Source: Pseudomonadota bacterium
GTDB lineage: Bacteria > Pseudomonadota > Gammaproteobacteria > JAKBBU01
Assembly: GCA_021808365.1 (NCBI GenBank)
Contig: JAKBBU010000016.1
Coordinates: forward strand, 1 to 40,964
DNA: 40,964 nucleotides
Reading direction: 5' to 3'
The stretch's first letter is position 1, and every line of letters begins with the position of its first letter. Under the pieces are notes generated by a model. It saw nothing but the letters and a program-made list of their open reading frames with translations, was not told the DNA's origin and did not search any database. The position numbers and the translations under genes are program-made. Below are positions 8,654 through 17,146 of this stretch, piece after piece.

Positions 8654-10000
8654 ATGAGATCTCAAGAACAAAGAACAACATTATACCTCGCGTCGATTTA
8701 TGCGTTTCGCATGATGGGCCTATTCATGATCTTGCCTGTCTTCAGTCTTTACGCACACTCGCTCAAGCAAGCCACTCCGACTCTCATCGGCCTAGCGCTT
8801 GGGATTTATGGCCTTACACAAGCTTGTTTACAAATCCCCTTTGCCATGGCCTCCGATCGCGTCGGGCGTAAACCGGTGATTCTTTTTGGCCTCATCCTCT
8901 TTATGACCGGCAGTTTGATCGCCGCCTCATCTCACAATATTTATGGCATCATCCTAGGTCGAGCGCTTCAAGGTGCCGGGGCAATTGGCAGTACTCTCAT
9001 GGCCTTAGTGGCGGATCATACACGAGAAGAATTCCGCCTAAAAGCCATGGCAATTGTGGGTATGAGCATCGGCTTATCTTTTATGCTCGCCATGATCCTC
9101 GGCCCACTGATTGATCAGTTCATCGGTCTTTCTGGTATTTTTAGTTTTACCGCCATTTTGGCTTTCATCGGGATGCTGATCGTTTTATTTCGCATTCCTA
9201 GGTCTCGTCAAAGTTTTCATCGTGATACTGAAGCGGTTGTCAGTCAATTTAAAAATATCCTGTTAAATCTCGAATTATTGCGGCTAAACATCGGTGTTTT
9301 TTGTTCTCATGCGATCTTGATGGCGCTTTTCATTGCCCTTCCCTTAGTGCTCAACAGCGTCGGTTTAAATGCCGCACATCAATGGATGATTTATCTTCCG
9401 GCTTTATTATTTGCAGGACTAACTCTTTTTCCGATGGTGATCCTCGCTGAAAAAAAACGCTGGATGAAATCATTATTTATCATTGCCATTTTTACGATGG
9501 CCTTAATTCAATTTTTCTTTTTTTCTCATCATCTCATTTCGCTTGGGATTTGCCTTGCTGTTTTTTTTGCAGCATTTACTTTTTTAGAAGCGTGTCTACC
9601 TTCCCTCGTGTCAAAAATTGCACCGGTCGGCAGCAAAGGAACCGCGATGGGCATTTATTCAACCTTTCAATTTTCAGGTATTTTTGTCGGTGGCACTTTA
9701 GGTGGTTTTATTTTCAGCCATTGGAATACGCAAGGTGTTTTTCTATTTTGTGCTTTATTAGGATTAATTTGGGGCATTTTAGCGTCGACGATGAAAGCGC
9801 CTCCTTATTTAAGCTCAAAAATTCTTCCTGTCGAAGTCGATGATGCTGATGAGGCTGCAGCGCTTGAAATTAAATTGCGTTCAATCGACGGCGTAGAAGA
9901 AGCCATTGTTTATTTGGATGAGCAAGCCGCTTATTTGAAGGTTGATCGGAAGCGGTTTTTGGAAGCGAGTTTGGAGTCTGCTCTAAGCAATCGTAAATAA
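8654..10000 (+). CDS. yajR: MFS transporter with C-terminal YAM-type domain (YajR-like)
   Basis: 448 residues with 12 predicted membrane segments. The MFS motif A between helices 2 and 3 is clear (ASDRVGRKPVI, about residues 66-76). After helix 12 there is a soluble tail of about 60 residues (EAAALEIKLRSIDGVEEAIV, ending near EASLESAL) that reads as a small ferredoxin-like alpha/beta domain, as in E. coli YajR, which has nearly the same length. YajR belongs to the drug/proton antiporter group but its natural substrate is not known. The ribosome binding site before the chosen ATG is weak, so the start is not certain. The 3' end nearly abuts the convergent shikimate-kinase-like gene. Confidence 0.82.
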   Translation: MRSQEQRTTLYLASIYAFRMMGLFMILPVFSLYAHSLKQATPTLIGLALGIYGLTQACLQIPFAMASDRVGRKPVILFGLILFMTGSLIAASSHNIYGIILGRALQGAGAIGSTLMALVADHTREEFRLKAMAIVGMSIGLSFMLAMILGPLIDQFIGLSGIFSFTAILAFIGMLIVLFRIPRSRQSFHRDTEAVVSQFKNILLNLELLRLNIGVFCSHAILMALFIALPLVLNSVGLNAAHQWMIYLPALLFAGLTLFPMVILAEKKRWMKSLFIIAIFTMALIQFFFFSHHLISLGICLAVFFAAFTFLEACLPSLVSKIAPVGSKGTAMGIYSTFQFSGIFVGGTLGGFIFSHWNTQGVFLFCALLGLIWGILASTMKAPPYLSSKILPVEVDDADEAAALEIKLRSIDGVEEAIVYLDEQAAYLKVDRKRFLEASLESALSNRK

Positions 10001-10004
10001 ATAT

Positions 10005-10541
10005 CTATTTCTTAAGAGCCTTCATAACTTTGTTGATATCTTCCTCAATAATTTTATTGATTTCCGAAACTTGATCTGAATAACCAACAGATTCAACAAT
10101 CAAGGTAGCGACTTCTTCATACAAAGCATCTCGTTCGCGATGTTGTTTTTCTAAGAAATCTTTCATATCATCCACTGGGAGCGATGGAACCCGTCCATTT
10201 TTCATACGTCCAAGTTGAGTTGGAATAGAAACTTTCAGATAAACAACAAATTCAGAAGATAACAATTTTCGACATTGTTCACTTGATACAACACACTCTT
10301 CCAATAAAACGACAACATTTTCTTTTCCGATACAATGAGAAATGATATCTGCTTGACAACGATTAAACGCTGATTCCCCTTGCTCGCCCAGAATATCTCG
10401 TGTTTGTCTGCCAACGTAACGCTCAATACTTGGATTTGCATCTACGATCTGCCATTCTAATTTTTTAGCCAAGGCTTCGGTAAATATAAACTTGCCTGTA
10501 CCCATATGGCCGACAATAAAAATACGTTTAGGTTTGGTCAT
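10005..10541 (-). CDS. Shikimate-kinase-like P-loop protein with degenerate active site
   Basis: 178 residues that follow the plan of shikimate kinase along their whole length: a P-loop IFIVGHMGTGKF, an Asp-containing substrate loop (IVDANPSIERYVG), GEQGESAFNRCQ, and the lid/adenine region QHRERDALYEEVA. Several key positions are changed. The P-loop lacks the Ser/Thr that follows Lys (GKF instead of GKS/GKT), and the Gly-Gly-Gly that contacts shikimate is replaced by LLEECV. The Arg of the ERDALYEE segment is kept. I therefore do not call it aroK; it may be a different small-molecule kinase or an inactive relative. It is a lone leftward gene between a YajR-like transporter and a cupin. Confidence 0.6.
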   Translation of the reverse strand: MTKPKRIFIVGHMGTGKFIFTEALAKKLEWQIVDANPSIERYVGRQTRDILGEQGESAFNRCQADIISHCIGKENVVVLLEECVVSSEQCRKLLSSEFVVYLKVSIPTQLGRMKNGRVPSLPVDDMKDFLEKQHRERDALYEEVATLIVESVGYSDQVSEINKIIEEDINKVMKALKK

Positions 10542-10741
10542 GTTTATGTACTCCTAGATTAATACTCAAAGGTCAATATAATAGCAACTAATTTTAAGAT
10601 GAACTACGTTTTAATTGGGCTTTCTACGCAACGGCCGTATTCTGGCCGTATTTGTAAATAACCCTTCCTATTGTCGTCAGAACGCTCATAATGATACCCT
10701 AAGCCGACATCAAAATGTCAAACTATTCGAAAGGAGTTTCA

Positions 10742-11239
10742 ATGCCAAAACCCATCATTAACATGAGCGAAGTGCCCAAGATTGAGCATGAACATGGCGA
10801 GAAATATGCAGCTCAATTTCAGTTCATCTCTAAACAAATAGGTGCTCAAAAATTAGGCTATCGTATCACAACCTTATTGCCCGGAAAAACAGCTTGGCCC
10901 TTCCATCATCACCATGTCAATGAAGAAATGTTTTTTATTCTTGAAGGTGAAGGAACCGTTCGCCATGGCGATCAAAAATATGCGATTAAAAAAGGTGATT
11001 TTATTAGCGCTGTACCAGGCGGATCAAACGTCGGTCATCAAATCATTAATACTTCAGAACATAATCTTGTTTATCTGTGTGTCAGTACCATGGAAGATCC
11101 TGATATTTGTGAATACCCTGATAGTAAAAAACTCGCCGTGTTTGTAGGTTCTGCGCCTGGTGGTGATAAAGCGGCGCGTGCCTTATCGGGTTGTTGGGCA
11201 AAAGATGATGAGATAGATTATTGGCGGGATGAAGATTGA
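10742..11239 (+). CDS. Cupin-domain protein
   Basis: About 165 residues from the ATG at 10742, chosen because GGAG lies seven bases upstream; an earlier ATG at 10715 lacks one. The conserved cupin metal-site motifs are present: motif 1 as WPFHHHHVNEEMFFILEGEG (His residues and Glu) and motif 2 around GGSNVGHQIIN (His). A single beta-barrel cupin of this size could be an isomerase, dioxygenase or simple binding protein; the product cannot be assigned from sequence alone. The tail is acidic (DDEIDYWRDED). It is a single-gene unit, converging on the mevalonate operon across a palindromic repeat at 11291-11345. Confidence 0.8.
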   Translation: MPKPIINMSEVPKIEHEHGEKYAAQFQFISKQIGAQKLGYRITTLLPGKTAWPFHHHHVNEEMFFILEGEGTVRHGDQKYAIKKGDFISAVPGGSNVGHQIINTSEHNLVYLCVSTMEDPDICEYPDSKKLAVFVGSAPGGDKAARALSGCWAKDDEIDYWRDED

Positions 11240-11290
11240 ACTTGATCTTATTTTATCGTTTGCATAGAAAAAGTCCCATTTTATGCGGAA

Positions 11291-11345
11291 TGTTGGGTTA
11301 CGCTCAGCCTAACGCCTATCGGCTGCTGCACTAACCCAACCTACA
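11291..11345. repeat. GTTGGGTTA palindromic repeat, copy 1
   Basis: The arms GTTGGGTTA (11292-11300) and TAACCCAAC (11332-11340) flank a 31-base centre; the right side ends ACCTACA. The same arms occur at 39426-39477 and 40345-40380, and copies 1 and 3 share the 21-base stretch running from ATGCGG into GGGTTACGC. It lies between two convergent genes, where it could end transcription from both sides. Confidence 0.85.
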
Positions 11346-11349
11346 TTTT

Positions 11350-12339
11350 TTATGAATGATCTACCTCTATCTCCGGAAAAGCTTCCTCAACTGCTTTACG
11401 ATCTTCTTCAAGAAAAAGCAATTTCAAATTGGGGCCAGCGTCCTGAGTAAAATATACCTGTAACCCTTCCTTTCGAAGTGCCCAAATCTTTAAAATCGCG
11501 GACCAAGTTCCCAGCTGTGTATACGAAATAGGAGGACGCGCAGCTAACATCGTTGCATGCATGGCAAGCGCATTGCATTCTGCTGTTTGTCCCAACAATT
11601 CAAAATCTTTTTCATGAATTGCCAATTTAAGCAAATTCAGATCATGTTCAACCTGCTTTGGCCAAGCCGAATAAAGAATAGAGGTTTGCAGCGTAAGCTC
11701 CATCGCAACACGCGAGCTAATTGGTTTTTCTTCACGTGAAATCATTAAAATCCCAAGGCGCAGTTCAGGCCAAATTGGACCTAATGATCGCGCATAACTG
11801 TCCATGCCATCGGCTCGTTCACCTCTCTCCCATTCCACAAAGCCCGAACACACAGAGCGCGAAGCACTTCCACTACCCAAGCGCGCAAGAATGGATAATT
11901 CTTTTTCGCTGCAATTCCAATCGAACAATTTATTTAGGGCCAAAACCAAGGCAGCGAAACCACTGGCAGAAGATGCGAGCCCAGCGCCCAAGGGAATTTG
12001 ATTTTGTGTGTCGATTCGAAAAAATTTTTTGGGTTGTTGTCGAAATAGATCAAGAAAACTCGTCGTTTTTTTAAAAAAGTCTGTTGTTGAATTAACTCGT
12101 TCGCCATTACAGATCAATTCATCGCTTGAACCTGAGGTAATCGTCAATTGCGTCTTTGTTCCTCGATTGGGCAGTTCCATTGACAAACTTGATGTCACGG
12201 GCAAATTTAATTCTTGCACTCGTTTCCCCCAATATTTACAGAGTGCAATATTCACGGGTGCAAAAGCAATTGCTTTTTCTCGCGCATTGTTTTTCTTTTT
12301 AGAATTCAAAATAAGATGAACAATATCTGATTTATTCAC
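11350..12339 (-). CDS. mvaD: Diphosphomevalonate decarboxylase
   Basis: 329 residues, starting at a GTG with a perfect AGGAGG eight bases upstream inside the end of the preceding gene. GHMP-fold signatures specific to this enzyme are clear: CKYWGKR followed by LPVTSSLSMEL near residues 33-53, the phosphate loop GAGLASSASGFAALV, RLGSGSASRSV, and the catalytic Asp in TQDAGPN near residue 302. The enzyme converts mevalonate diphosphate to isopentenyl diphosphate with ATP, releasing CO2. It is the last gene of the five-gene mevalonate operon and overlaps the preceding GHMP kinase by 8 bases, so translation is probably coupled. Confidence 0.93.
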   Translation of the reverse strand: MNKSDIVHLILNSKKKNNAREKAIAFAPVNIALCKYWGKRVQELNLPVTSSLSMELPNRGTKTQLTITSGSSDELICNGERVNSTTDFFKKTTSFLDLFRQQPKKFFRIDTQNQIPLGAGLASSASGFAALVLALNKLFDWNCSEKELSILARLGSGSASRSVCSGFVEWERGERADGMDSYARSLGPIWPELRLGILMISREEKPISSRVAMELTLQTSILYSAWPKQVEHDLNLLKLAIHEKDFELLGQTAECNALAMHATMLAARPPISYTQLGTWSAILKIWALRKEGLQVYFTQDAGPNLKLLFLEEDRKAVEEAFPEIEVDHS

Positions 12340-13276
12340 GACGCATTCCTCCTAACTCAACATTGACAGGAATAAAGCAAACACCTTGCGCATATTGCAC
12401 AGGGGAACGCGGAAAATAATCAACTTCGATGTTTCCTAAGCCGATCACACAATCACCCAGGCCTGAACCTGAAATTTTTGCACCGTGTATTTTAGGATGC
12501 GCACGAAGATCGTCGATCAAGGTTGCTAACAAAGCCGTATTGACACCTAAACTATCTTGTAATCCCTGATGAATATTCATGAGCTCACCCAGTTTTTTAA
12601 GATCATGATCAAACAATGCTTTTCGTCCTTGGGTTACACAGTTGTCCATTTGATCAAATACAGCATTGATCAAATCAGGCCATCGATTTCGCCTTTTTTG
12701 TACTGCTTCGATCACGCTTGATGTCGGCGTTTTATAGCCTGAATAAACCAAACTAATTGGAATGGTTGCATTGATTTTTTCAACTTCAAAGGGCTCTGCG
12801 CGATAAACAATTATTCCGCCATAAACACTTGCTGCAATGTCCGTTCCAGAACCTTGGCCTTGAACTTCACGCACACTGGTACATGCTCTGCGCGTTAATT
12901 CCTTTAAATCGATCGTCTGTCCCAACCAATCTGCTAATACTTGATGCGTGGCAACCGTGACCGCAGCAGAGCTTCCCAAACCTTGCTTGGGTGATAATGT
13001 ACTTGTGATCGTCAGATCAAACCCACTCGGTAAATGTTTTCGTTGGCTAATGATTGCTGAGGTCACGAAAGTATAAGGCGGTGTCACGCTTAGAGCTCGA
13101 AGATGAGTTTGATAGGCAGGAAAAAATTCTGAAGTGATGTTGATCACATCATCGTTGCGTGGTTTTAATATCACTGTCACAAAACGATTAATGGCACACG
13201 CCATGGCTTGTCGACCATAAACAACGGCGTGCTCGCCTAGGAGCATGATGGAGCCGGGAACAGTTACTCTATACAT
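12332..13276 (-). CDS. GHMP kinase of the mevalonate pathway, probably phosphomevalonate kinase
   Basis: 314 residues. GHMP motif 1 is VPGSIMLLGEHAVVYG, motif 2 is PKQGLGSSAAVTVA near residue 95-108, and motif 3 is AKISGSGLGDCVIGLG near 268-283. The opening GEHAVVYG resembles mevalonate kinase, but the segment VQGQGSGTDIAASVYGGI resembles phosphomevalonate kinases (GSG-x-D-x-A-A), whereas the neighbouring kinase carries the Ser-Gly-x-Asp form seen in mevalonate kinases. Because the operon must supply both activities, I assign this one as phosphomevalonate kinase, with the reverse assignment possible. GGGAG precedes the ATG, and the gene overlaps both neighbours by 8 bases. Confidence 0.7.
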   Translation of the reverse strand: MYRVTVPGSIMLLGEHAVVYGRQAMACAINRFVTVILKPRNDDVINITSEFFPAYQTHLRALSVTPPYTFVTSAIISQRKHLPSGFDLTITSTLSPKQGLGSSAAVTVATHQVLADWLGQTIDLKELTRRACTSVREVQGQGSGTDIAASVYGGIIVYRAEPFEVEKINATIPISLVYSGYKTPTSSVIEAVQKRRNRWPDLINAVFDQMDNCVTQGRKALFDHDLKKLGELMNIHQGLQDSLGVNTALLATLIDDLRAHPKIHGAKISGSGLGDCVIGLGNIEVDYFPRSPVQYAQGVCFIPVNVELGGMRRE

Positions 13277-14273
13277 AATTGACTCCCGAAAAGTCAGGAA
13301 TCACCTTCTCGCAAACATAACCTTGATCACGGCAAATTTCGAAAGGATCACCCTGCCCTGTAATTAAAACAAGACCCGCTCTCGAACCACAAGTCGCACC
13401 TGCCCCGCTGATTTTTGCGGAAAATCCTTTAGATTGGAGCACCTCAATAAAATTCACAACTTTTTGAGGCACGACACCCAAATCGATTAATAATTGATGA
13501 TTTTCATCCATCGCCGTACAAAAATGTTGATGATGTTGATCCTTGATGGCTTGCAACATCGCTTCTGTAACTTTTGAAAATGAAGTCAATTGCCCCGCTA
13601 ATCGCTTCTGAACATCCATGATATTTGAACTACTACTCGCTTCGCGCATCCCGGTATTCACATAATACAGTGGAAAATTTGGAAAATCGACTTTAACGGA
13701 TTTACCTTGTTGAAAATAATGGCAACCACCCAAGACGCTAACTTGCAAATCTAATCCACTCGAAAACCCATGTTGCAAGCTTTCAATGGATTTCATATTT
13801 TGAAGATCAGGTTCACTAAAATGCCAATTTTTATCATGCAGATGATGAATCCCTGCATAAAGAACAGCGATTAAAGCAGCAGAAGATCCCATCCCACAAC
13901 CCAAGGGAAGATCAGAGGATAATTGAATATTTAAACCTTGTATTGCCTTTAACTGTGTCACAATGCTCGAAACGGTATATTCGGCTAATTCTTCTTGGTT
14001 TTTCAGAACTGAAAAAATGGGAAGCTGCCCTGTTTTAAATTTTTCATAATCTTTTTCTTTTTCGCCCTGAAATGCTTGTAATTGCGAAAGAGAATATGTT
14101 GATGTGACATTTAAGTTTTGCCAATGAAATTGAAAGGCCTGATCAAGAGAAATCGAGGCTTTTGTAAAATGCGAAACAGCGAGCGCCAAAGCTGGGCAGC
14201 CTTGCGTAACAGCATGTTCTCCAGAGAGAATGATTTTGCCAGGTGCACGAACATTAACAGGTTTGATCATCAT
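13269..14273 (-). CDS. GHMP kinase of the mevalonate pathway, probably mevalonate kinase
   Basis: 334 residues. Motif 1 is APGKIILSGEHAVTQG, motif 2 PLGCGMGSSAALIAVL, and motif 3 AKISGAGATCGSRAG. The phrase LQHGFSSGLDLQVSVLGG matches the HG-x-x-SG-x-D element of mevalonate kinases, where the Asp is the likely catalytic base. It should phosphorylate mevalonate to 5-phosphomevalonate. The start is an ATG in an ATGATGA overlap with the stop of mvaS. Which of the two neighbouring GHMP kinases acts first cannot be settled without assay or phylogeny; a second ATG one codon on is equally possible. Confidence 0.72.
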   Translation of the reverse strand: MMIKPVNVRAPGKIILSGEHAVTQGCPALALAVSHFTKASISLDQAFQFHWQNLNVTSTYSLSQLQAFQGEKEKDYEKFKTGQLPIFSVLKNQEELAEYTVSSIVTQLKAIQGLNIQLSSDLPLGCGMGSSAALIAVLYAGIHHLHDKNWHFSEPDLQNMKSIESLQHGFSSGLDLQVSVLGGCHYFQQGKSVKVDFPNFPLYYVNTGMREASSSSNIMDVQKRLAGQLTSFSKVTEAMLQAIKDQHHQHFCTAMDENHQLLIDLGVVPQKVVNFIEVLQSKGFSAKISGAGATCGSRAGLVLITGQGDPFEICRDQGYVCEKVIPDFSGVNYV

Positions 14274-15448
14274 TTATTAATAGTATAGATGCGTTTATGT
14301 TCTTTAATTTCAGCAAGCCGAAAATCACTGGTATGATAATTTTCAAATTGATGGTTCCCCTGATCGCAGGCCTTTGGTACTCGATAAAATGACTCATACT
14401 CTTCAATAGATAATGTCACACGCCGATTTAATTGCTCTTTATGGTTTTGAGTCTGCAGAACAGAGCGATATCCATCCTGAATCACACCACTAAAATACTC
14501 TGCGACACAACCAGAACCATAACTATAAAATCCCACTCGTTTTTGCGCGAGATCGGCTTGACTTTGATCGAGCAAGCCACACAATGATAAATACATAGCT
14601 GCGGTATAACAATTACCAATTTCGCGATTGTAATAAAGGCTGGCGCCAATATAATGTTCCATTAATTCTTCTGTATATTCCATAGAGCGCCCACTAATTT
14701 TCATCAGGTGCTTAAAGGCTTTTTCAACAAGACGTGCAACAGGTGCATGAAAACAAAAAAAGTCGTGATCGGAGAAATGTCGTTGTGAAGCTTCTTCGTA
14801 GACCCGCCACGTTTTTTCTAAACAATTTAAATATAACCGACTTGAAGCCATACCATCAACAAACGCTTCATCACAATAATTCGGTCGCCAAAAATCCATC
14901 GCACTTTCAGTGTATAATCCTTGCTCGGGTTCAATCGCAATGATGCGCGGATCGCTGGTTAATAAGAATGCAACAGCGCCCGCACCTTGTGAAGATTCAC
15001 CTGAAGAACCCAAGCCATAACGCGCGTTATCAGAAGCGATGACAAGAATTTTTTTCCGAGGATCTTGCTGCAAAATAGGCAAACTCAGTCGTAATGCGGC
15101 TGTTGCTGCGTAACATGCTTGTTTGATTTCAACAACGCGGATTGTTTTGGGTAGATCTAATAATTCATGCACAAAAAGACCGGCCGCTTTGGATTGATCA
15201 ATGCCAGATTCCGTGGCAAAAAATAAGGTGTCGATTGTATTCAGATCAATATCTTTTAAAATCTGCTGCGCAGCTTGTGCCCCCAGAGTGACAATATCTT
15301 CATCCGGCGCAAGCACGGCCATGCGTTCTTGCCCCACACTTTTTTTAAACCGTTCGGGATCAGCATCACGTGCAAGGGCTAACTCACCTAAGTCGATCAT
15401 GTGGCGTGGTGCATAGAAACTGATTTGATCAATACCGACTTTAACCAT
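14270..15448 (-). CDS. mvaS: Hydroxymethylglutaryl-CoA synthase
   Basis: 392 residues, normal for bacterial enzymes. The catalytic triad is recognisable: Glu80 in FATESGIDQSK, the acyl-accepting Cys112 in EIKQACYAATAAL, and His234 in FCFHAPVARLVEKAF. SFYAPRH and the glycine-rich FYSYGSGCVAEYFSG close to the C-terminus are also typical. It condenses acetyl-CoA with acetoacetyl-CoA to HMG-CoA. AAAGGA sits seven bases before the ATG, which overlaps the end of the HMG-CoA reductase gene by 8 bases; the stop overlaps the following kinase. No acetoacetyl-CoA thiolase lies in the operon, so that step must be encoded elsewhere. Confidence 0.94.
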   Translation of the reverse strand: MVKVGIDQISFYAPRHMIDLGELALARDADPERFKKSVGQERMAVLAPDEDIVTLGAQAAQQILKDIDLNTIDTLFFATESGIDQSKAAGLFVHELLDLPKTIRVVEIKQACYAATAALRLSLPILQQDPRKKILVIASDNARYGLGSSGESSQGAGAVAFLLTSDPRIIAIEPEQGLYTESAMDFWRPNYCDEAFVDGMASSRLYLNCLEKTWRVYEEASQRHFSDHDFFCFHAPVARLVEKAFKHLMKISGRSMEYTEELMEHYIGASLYYNREIGNCYTAAMYLSLCGLLDQSQADLAQKRVGFYSYGSGCVAEYFSGVIQDGYRSVLQTQNHKEQLNRRVTLSIEEYESFYRVPKACDQGNHQFENYHTSDFRLAEIKEHKRIYTINK

Positions 15449-16496
15449 GGGTGGATCCTTTTGAGTATCTTTCGAATTTCAGATGACTTTCCATCAACTC
15501 ACCCTCATTCGTTAATGCCGCCATGAGTGATAATTCGCCACACAATACCGTCGCTGCTGCAATTAAGGCAAGTCGACGCGCATTTTCTCCCGGCTCACGT
15601 TGTTCTAAACAATCCAATAAAGCAAGATTATCACGGACAAAAGGAAGATCTTTCCCATTACCCACGCTACCGACAATGATATTGGGCAAGGTGACAGAAA
15701 AATACAGGTCGTCTTCAATCACTCGAGTAAAAACAATGCCTTGTGAACCTTCAATAACATTTACGCCATCTTGGCCCAATGCAAGGTAAAACGCCAATAA
15801 AATATTACCAAAATGTGCATTGGCGCTTCGTAAACTGCCTGCAAGAATACTGCCCACAAAATTTTTATGTGTATTTAATTCAACAATGTCTTCAGGTGTT
15901 GTTTTCAAAAACCGCCGACAGAGTTTGCGTGAAAGGGTCAATTCAGCAACCACATATTTTCCACGTCCCAAAATACCATTGACTGCCGAAACTTTTTTAT
16001 CCGTACAATAATTAGCCGAGAGTGACGCATAGCTTAATTCAGGGTAACGTTGTTTGATCCACATCATCAAGGCTTCTGAGGCATTTGTAACCATATTATG
16101 TCCTGCAGCATCGCCTGTTGAAAATTCAAAACGCAGAAATAATAAATCCCCCACAATTTGACTGTGCAAATCCAACAATTGGGCAAAACGGCTCGTTCCC
16201 GCCACGCAAGTTTGCAATTCTGAAAATCGTTCCTTCAATGCCACAAGAATAAGCTGGCATTGCGCCGCGTTGAGCCCTTTAAAAACGACGGAACGCGTCA
16301 TACGCTCATCCACCAAGGTCACTCGAATCCCACCTGACAAAACAGAAAGTCTGGCACCCCGTTCAGTAGAAGGCCACAATGGCGTTTCATACGTCGCTAG
16401 AGGAACACACACTTCACACTCGAGCCCCCCGATCATTTTGACGGGGCCTATGGTTTTCATTGGAATCAAGGCATGTGTTGGCACATTTGGAATCAT
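15441..16496 (-). CDS. mvaA: Hydroxymethylglutaryl-CoA reductase, short, class I-like
   Basis: About 351 residues from the ATG at 16496 (AAAGAG upstream); a 366-residue version from 16541 lacks a ribosome site. All four catalytic residues can be placed: Glu in VPLATYETPLW (about residue 37), Lys in NYCTDKKVSAVNG (about 168), Asp in ALGQDGVNV (about 243) and His in LMESHLKFER close to the C-terminus. FSTGDAAGHNMVT replaces the usual DAMGMN loop, and VGSVGNGKDLP the usual GTVGGGT. NYCTDKK is the class I form, not that of Pseudomonas mevalonii class II enzymes. The ENVIG segment and N-terminal dimerisation helices of other class I enzymes are missing. It makes mevalonate from HMG-CoA with NAD(P)H and heads the operon. 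Confidence 0.9.
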   Translation of the reverse strand: MIPNVPTHALIPMKTIGPVKMIGGLECEVCVPLATYETPLWPSTERGARLSVLSGGIRVTLVDERMTRSVVFKGLNAAQCQLILVALKERFSELQTCVAGTSRFAQLLDLHSQIVGDLLFLRFEFSTGDAAGHNMVTNASEALMMWIKQRYPELSYASLSANYCTDKKVSAVNGILGRGKYVVAELTLSRKLCRRFLKTTPEDIVELNTHKNFVGSILAGSLRSANAHFGNILLAFYLALGQDGVNVIEGSQGIVFTRVIEDDLYFSVTLPNIIVGSVGNGKDLPFVRDNLALLDCLEQREPGENARRLALIAAATVLCGELSLMAALTNEGELMESHLKFERYSKGSTHG

Positions 16497-16582
16497 GGCA
16501 ATCTCTTTACTACTGCTCAGGATTCTAACATTTTTTGACAAAGTCAGGTATACTTCTAAGGAAAATACAATTCGAGTTTACC
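16497..16582. promoter_or_regulatory. Divergent promoter region between mvaA and idi
   Basis: This 86-base gap separates the leftward mevalonate operon from rightward idi, so it must hold both promoters unless transcripts start further out. A TTGACA is present on the plus strand near 16542-16547 and TATACT near 16553, but their spacing does not make one consensus promoter, so no exact start is given. Both halves of the pathway could be controlled from here. Confidence 0.4.
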
Positions 16583-17146
16583 ATGTTACTGTCTAAAACC
16601 TCTGGTGATCAGGTCATCCTGGTCGACCGAAATGATCAACCCCTAGGAACTGCACCCAAGCTGGAAGCTCATCAAAAAGCGCTTTGTCATCGAGCTTTTT
16701 CCGTGTTTGTCATCAGACAATCTCTGGCAGGCATAGAGGTTTTGTTACAACAACGGCAACATGATAAATACCATAGCCGCGGACTCTGGACAAACACGTG
16801 TTGCAGCCATCCACATCCCGGAGATAAAACACAGGAAGCTGCCGAACGTCGTCTTGTTGAAGAAATGGGTATTCATCTTACCCTACGCCCTATAGGGGTC
16901 TTCCACTATGAAGCCTTACTCGACACTGGCTTGACTGAACATGAAGTCGATCATGTATTAGTAGGGTCTTATGATGGACAAAATTTTACCATTAATCCTA
17001 ATGAAGTTGCCGATTACCGCTGGATAACGATTGAAGCACTACAGGCTGATCTAGAGAAACAACCGAAATCCTACACGCCCTGGCTGCTCCCTGCACTTCA
17101 CATTCTCATAGCATTTTTTAAGGACGATTCTCATGCTGCATTTTAA
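16583..17146 (+). CDS. idi: Isopentenyl-diphosphate delta-isomerase, type I
   Basis: About 187 residues from the ATG at 16583; a 16-residue upstream extension would overlap the mvaA side and has no support. It is a Nudix-fold type I isomerase: catalytic Cys in LWTNTCCSHPHPGD, the metal-binding Nudix region AAERRLVEEMGIHL, and the Glu in TEHEVDHVLVGSYDG. It interconverts IPP and DMAPP, completing the pathway whose first five steps are encoded on the other side of the shared promoter region. Its 3' end overlaps the malic enzyme gene by 14 bases, which suggests one transcript for the two. Confidence 0.95.
   Translation: MLLSKTSGDQVILVDRNDQPLGTAPKLEAHQKALCHRAFSVFVIRQSLAGIEVLLQQRQHDKYHSRGLWTNTCCSHPHPGDKTQEAAERRLVEEMGIHLTLRPIGVFHYEALLDTGLTEHEVDHVLVGSYDGQNFTINPNEVADYRWITIEALQADLEKQPKSYTPWLLPALHILIAFFKDDSHAAF

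Noticed and set aside
10005-10541. Annotation as shikimate kinase aroK
   Set aside because: The P-loop Ser/Thr and the shikimate-binding Gly triplet are lost, and aroB is not adjacent.
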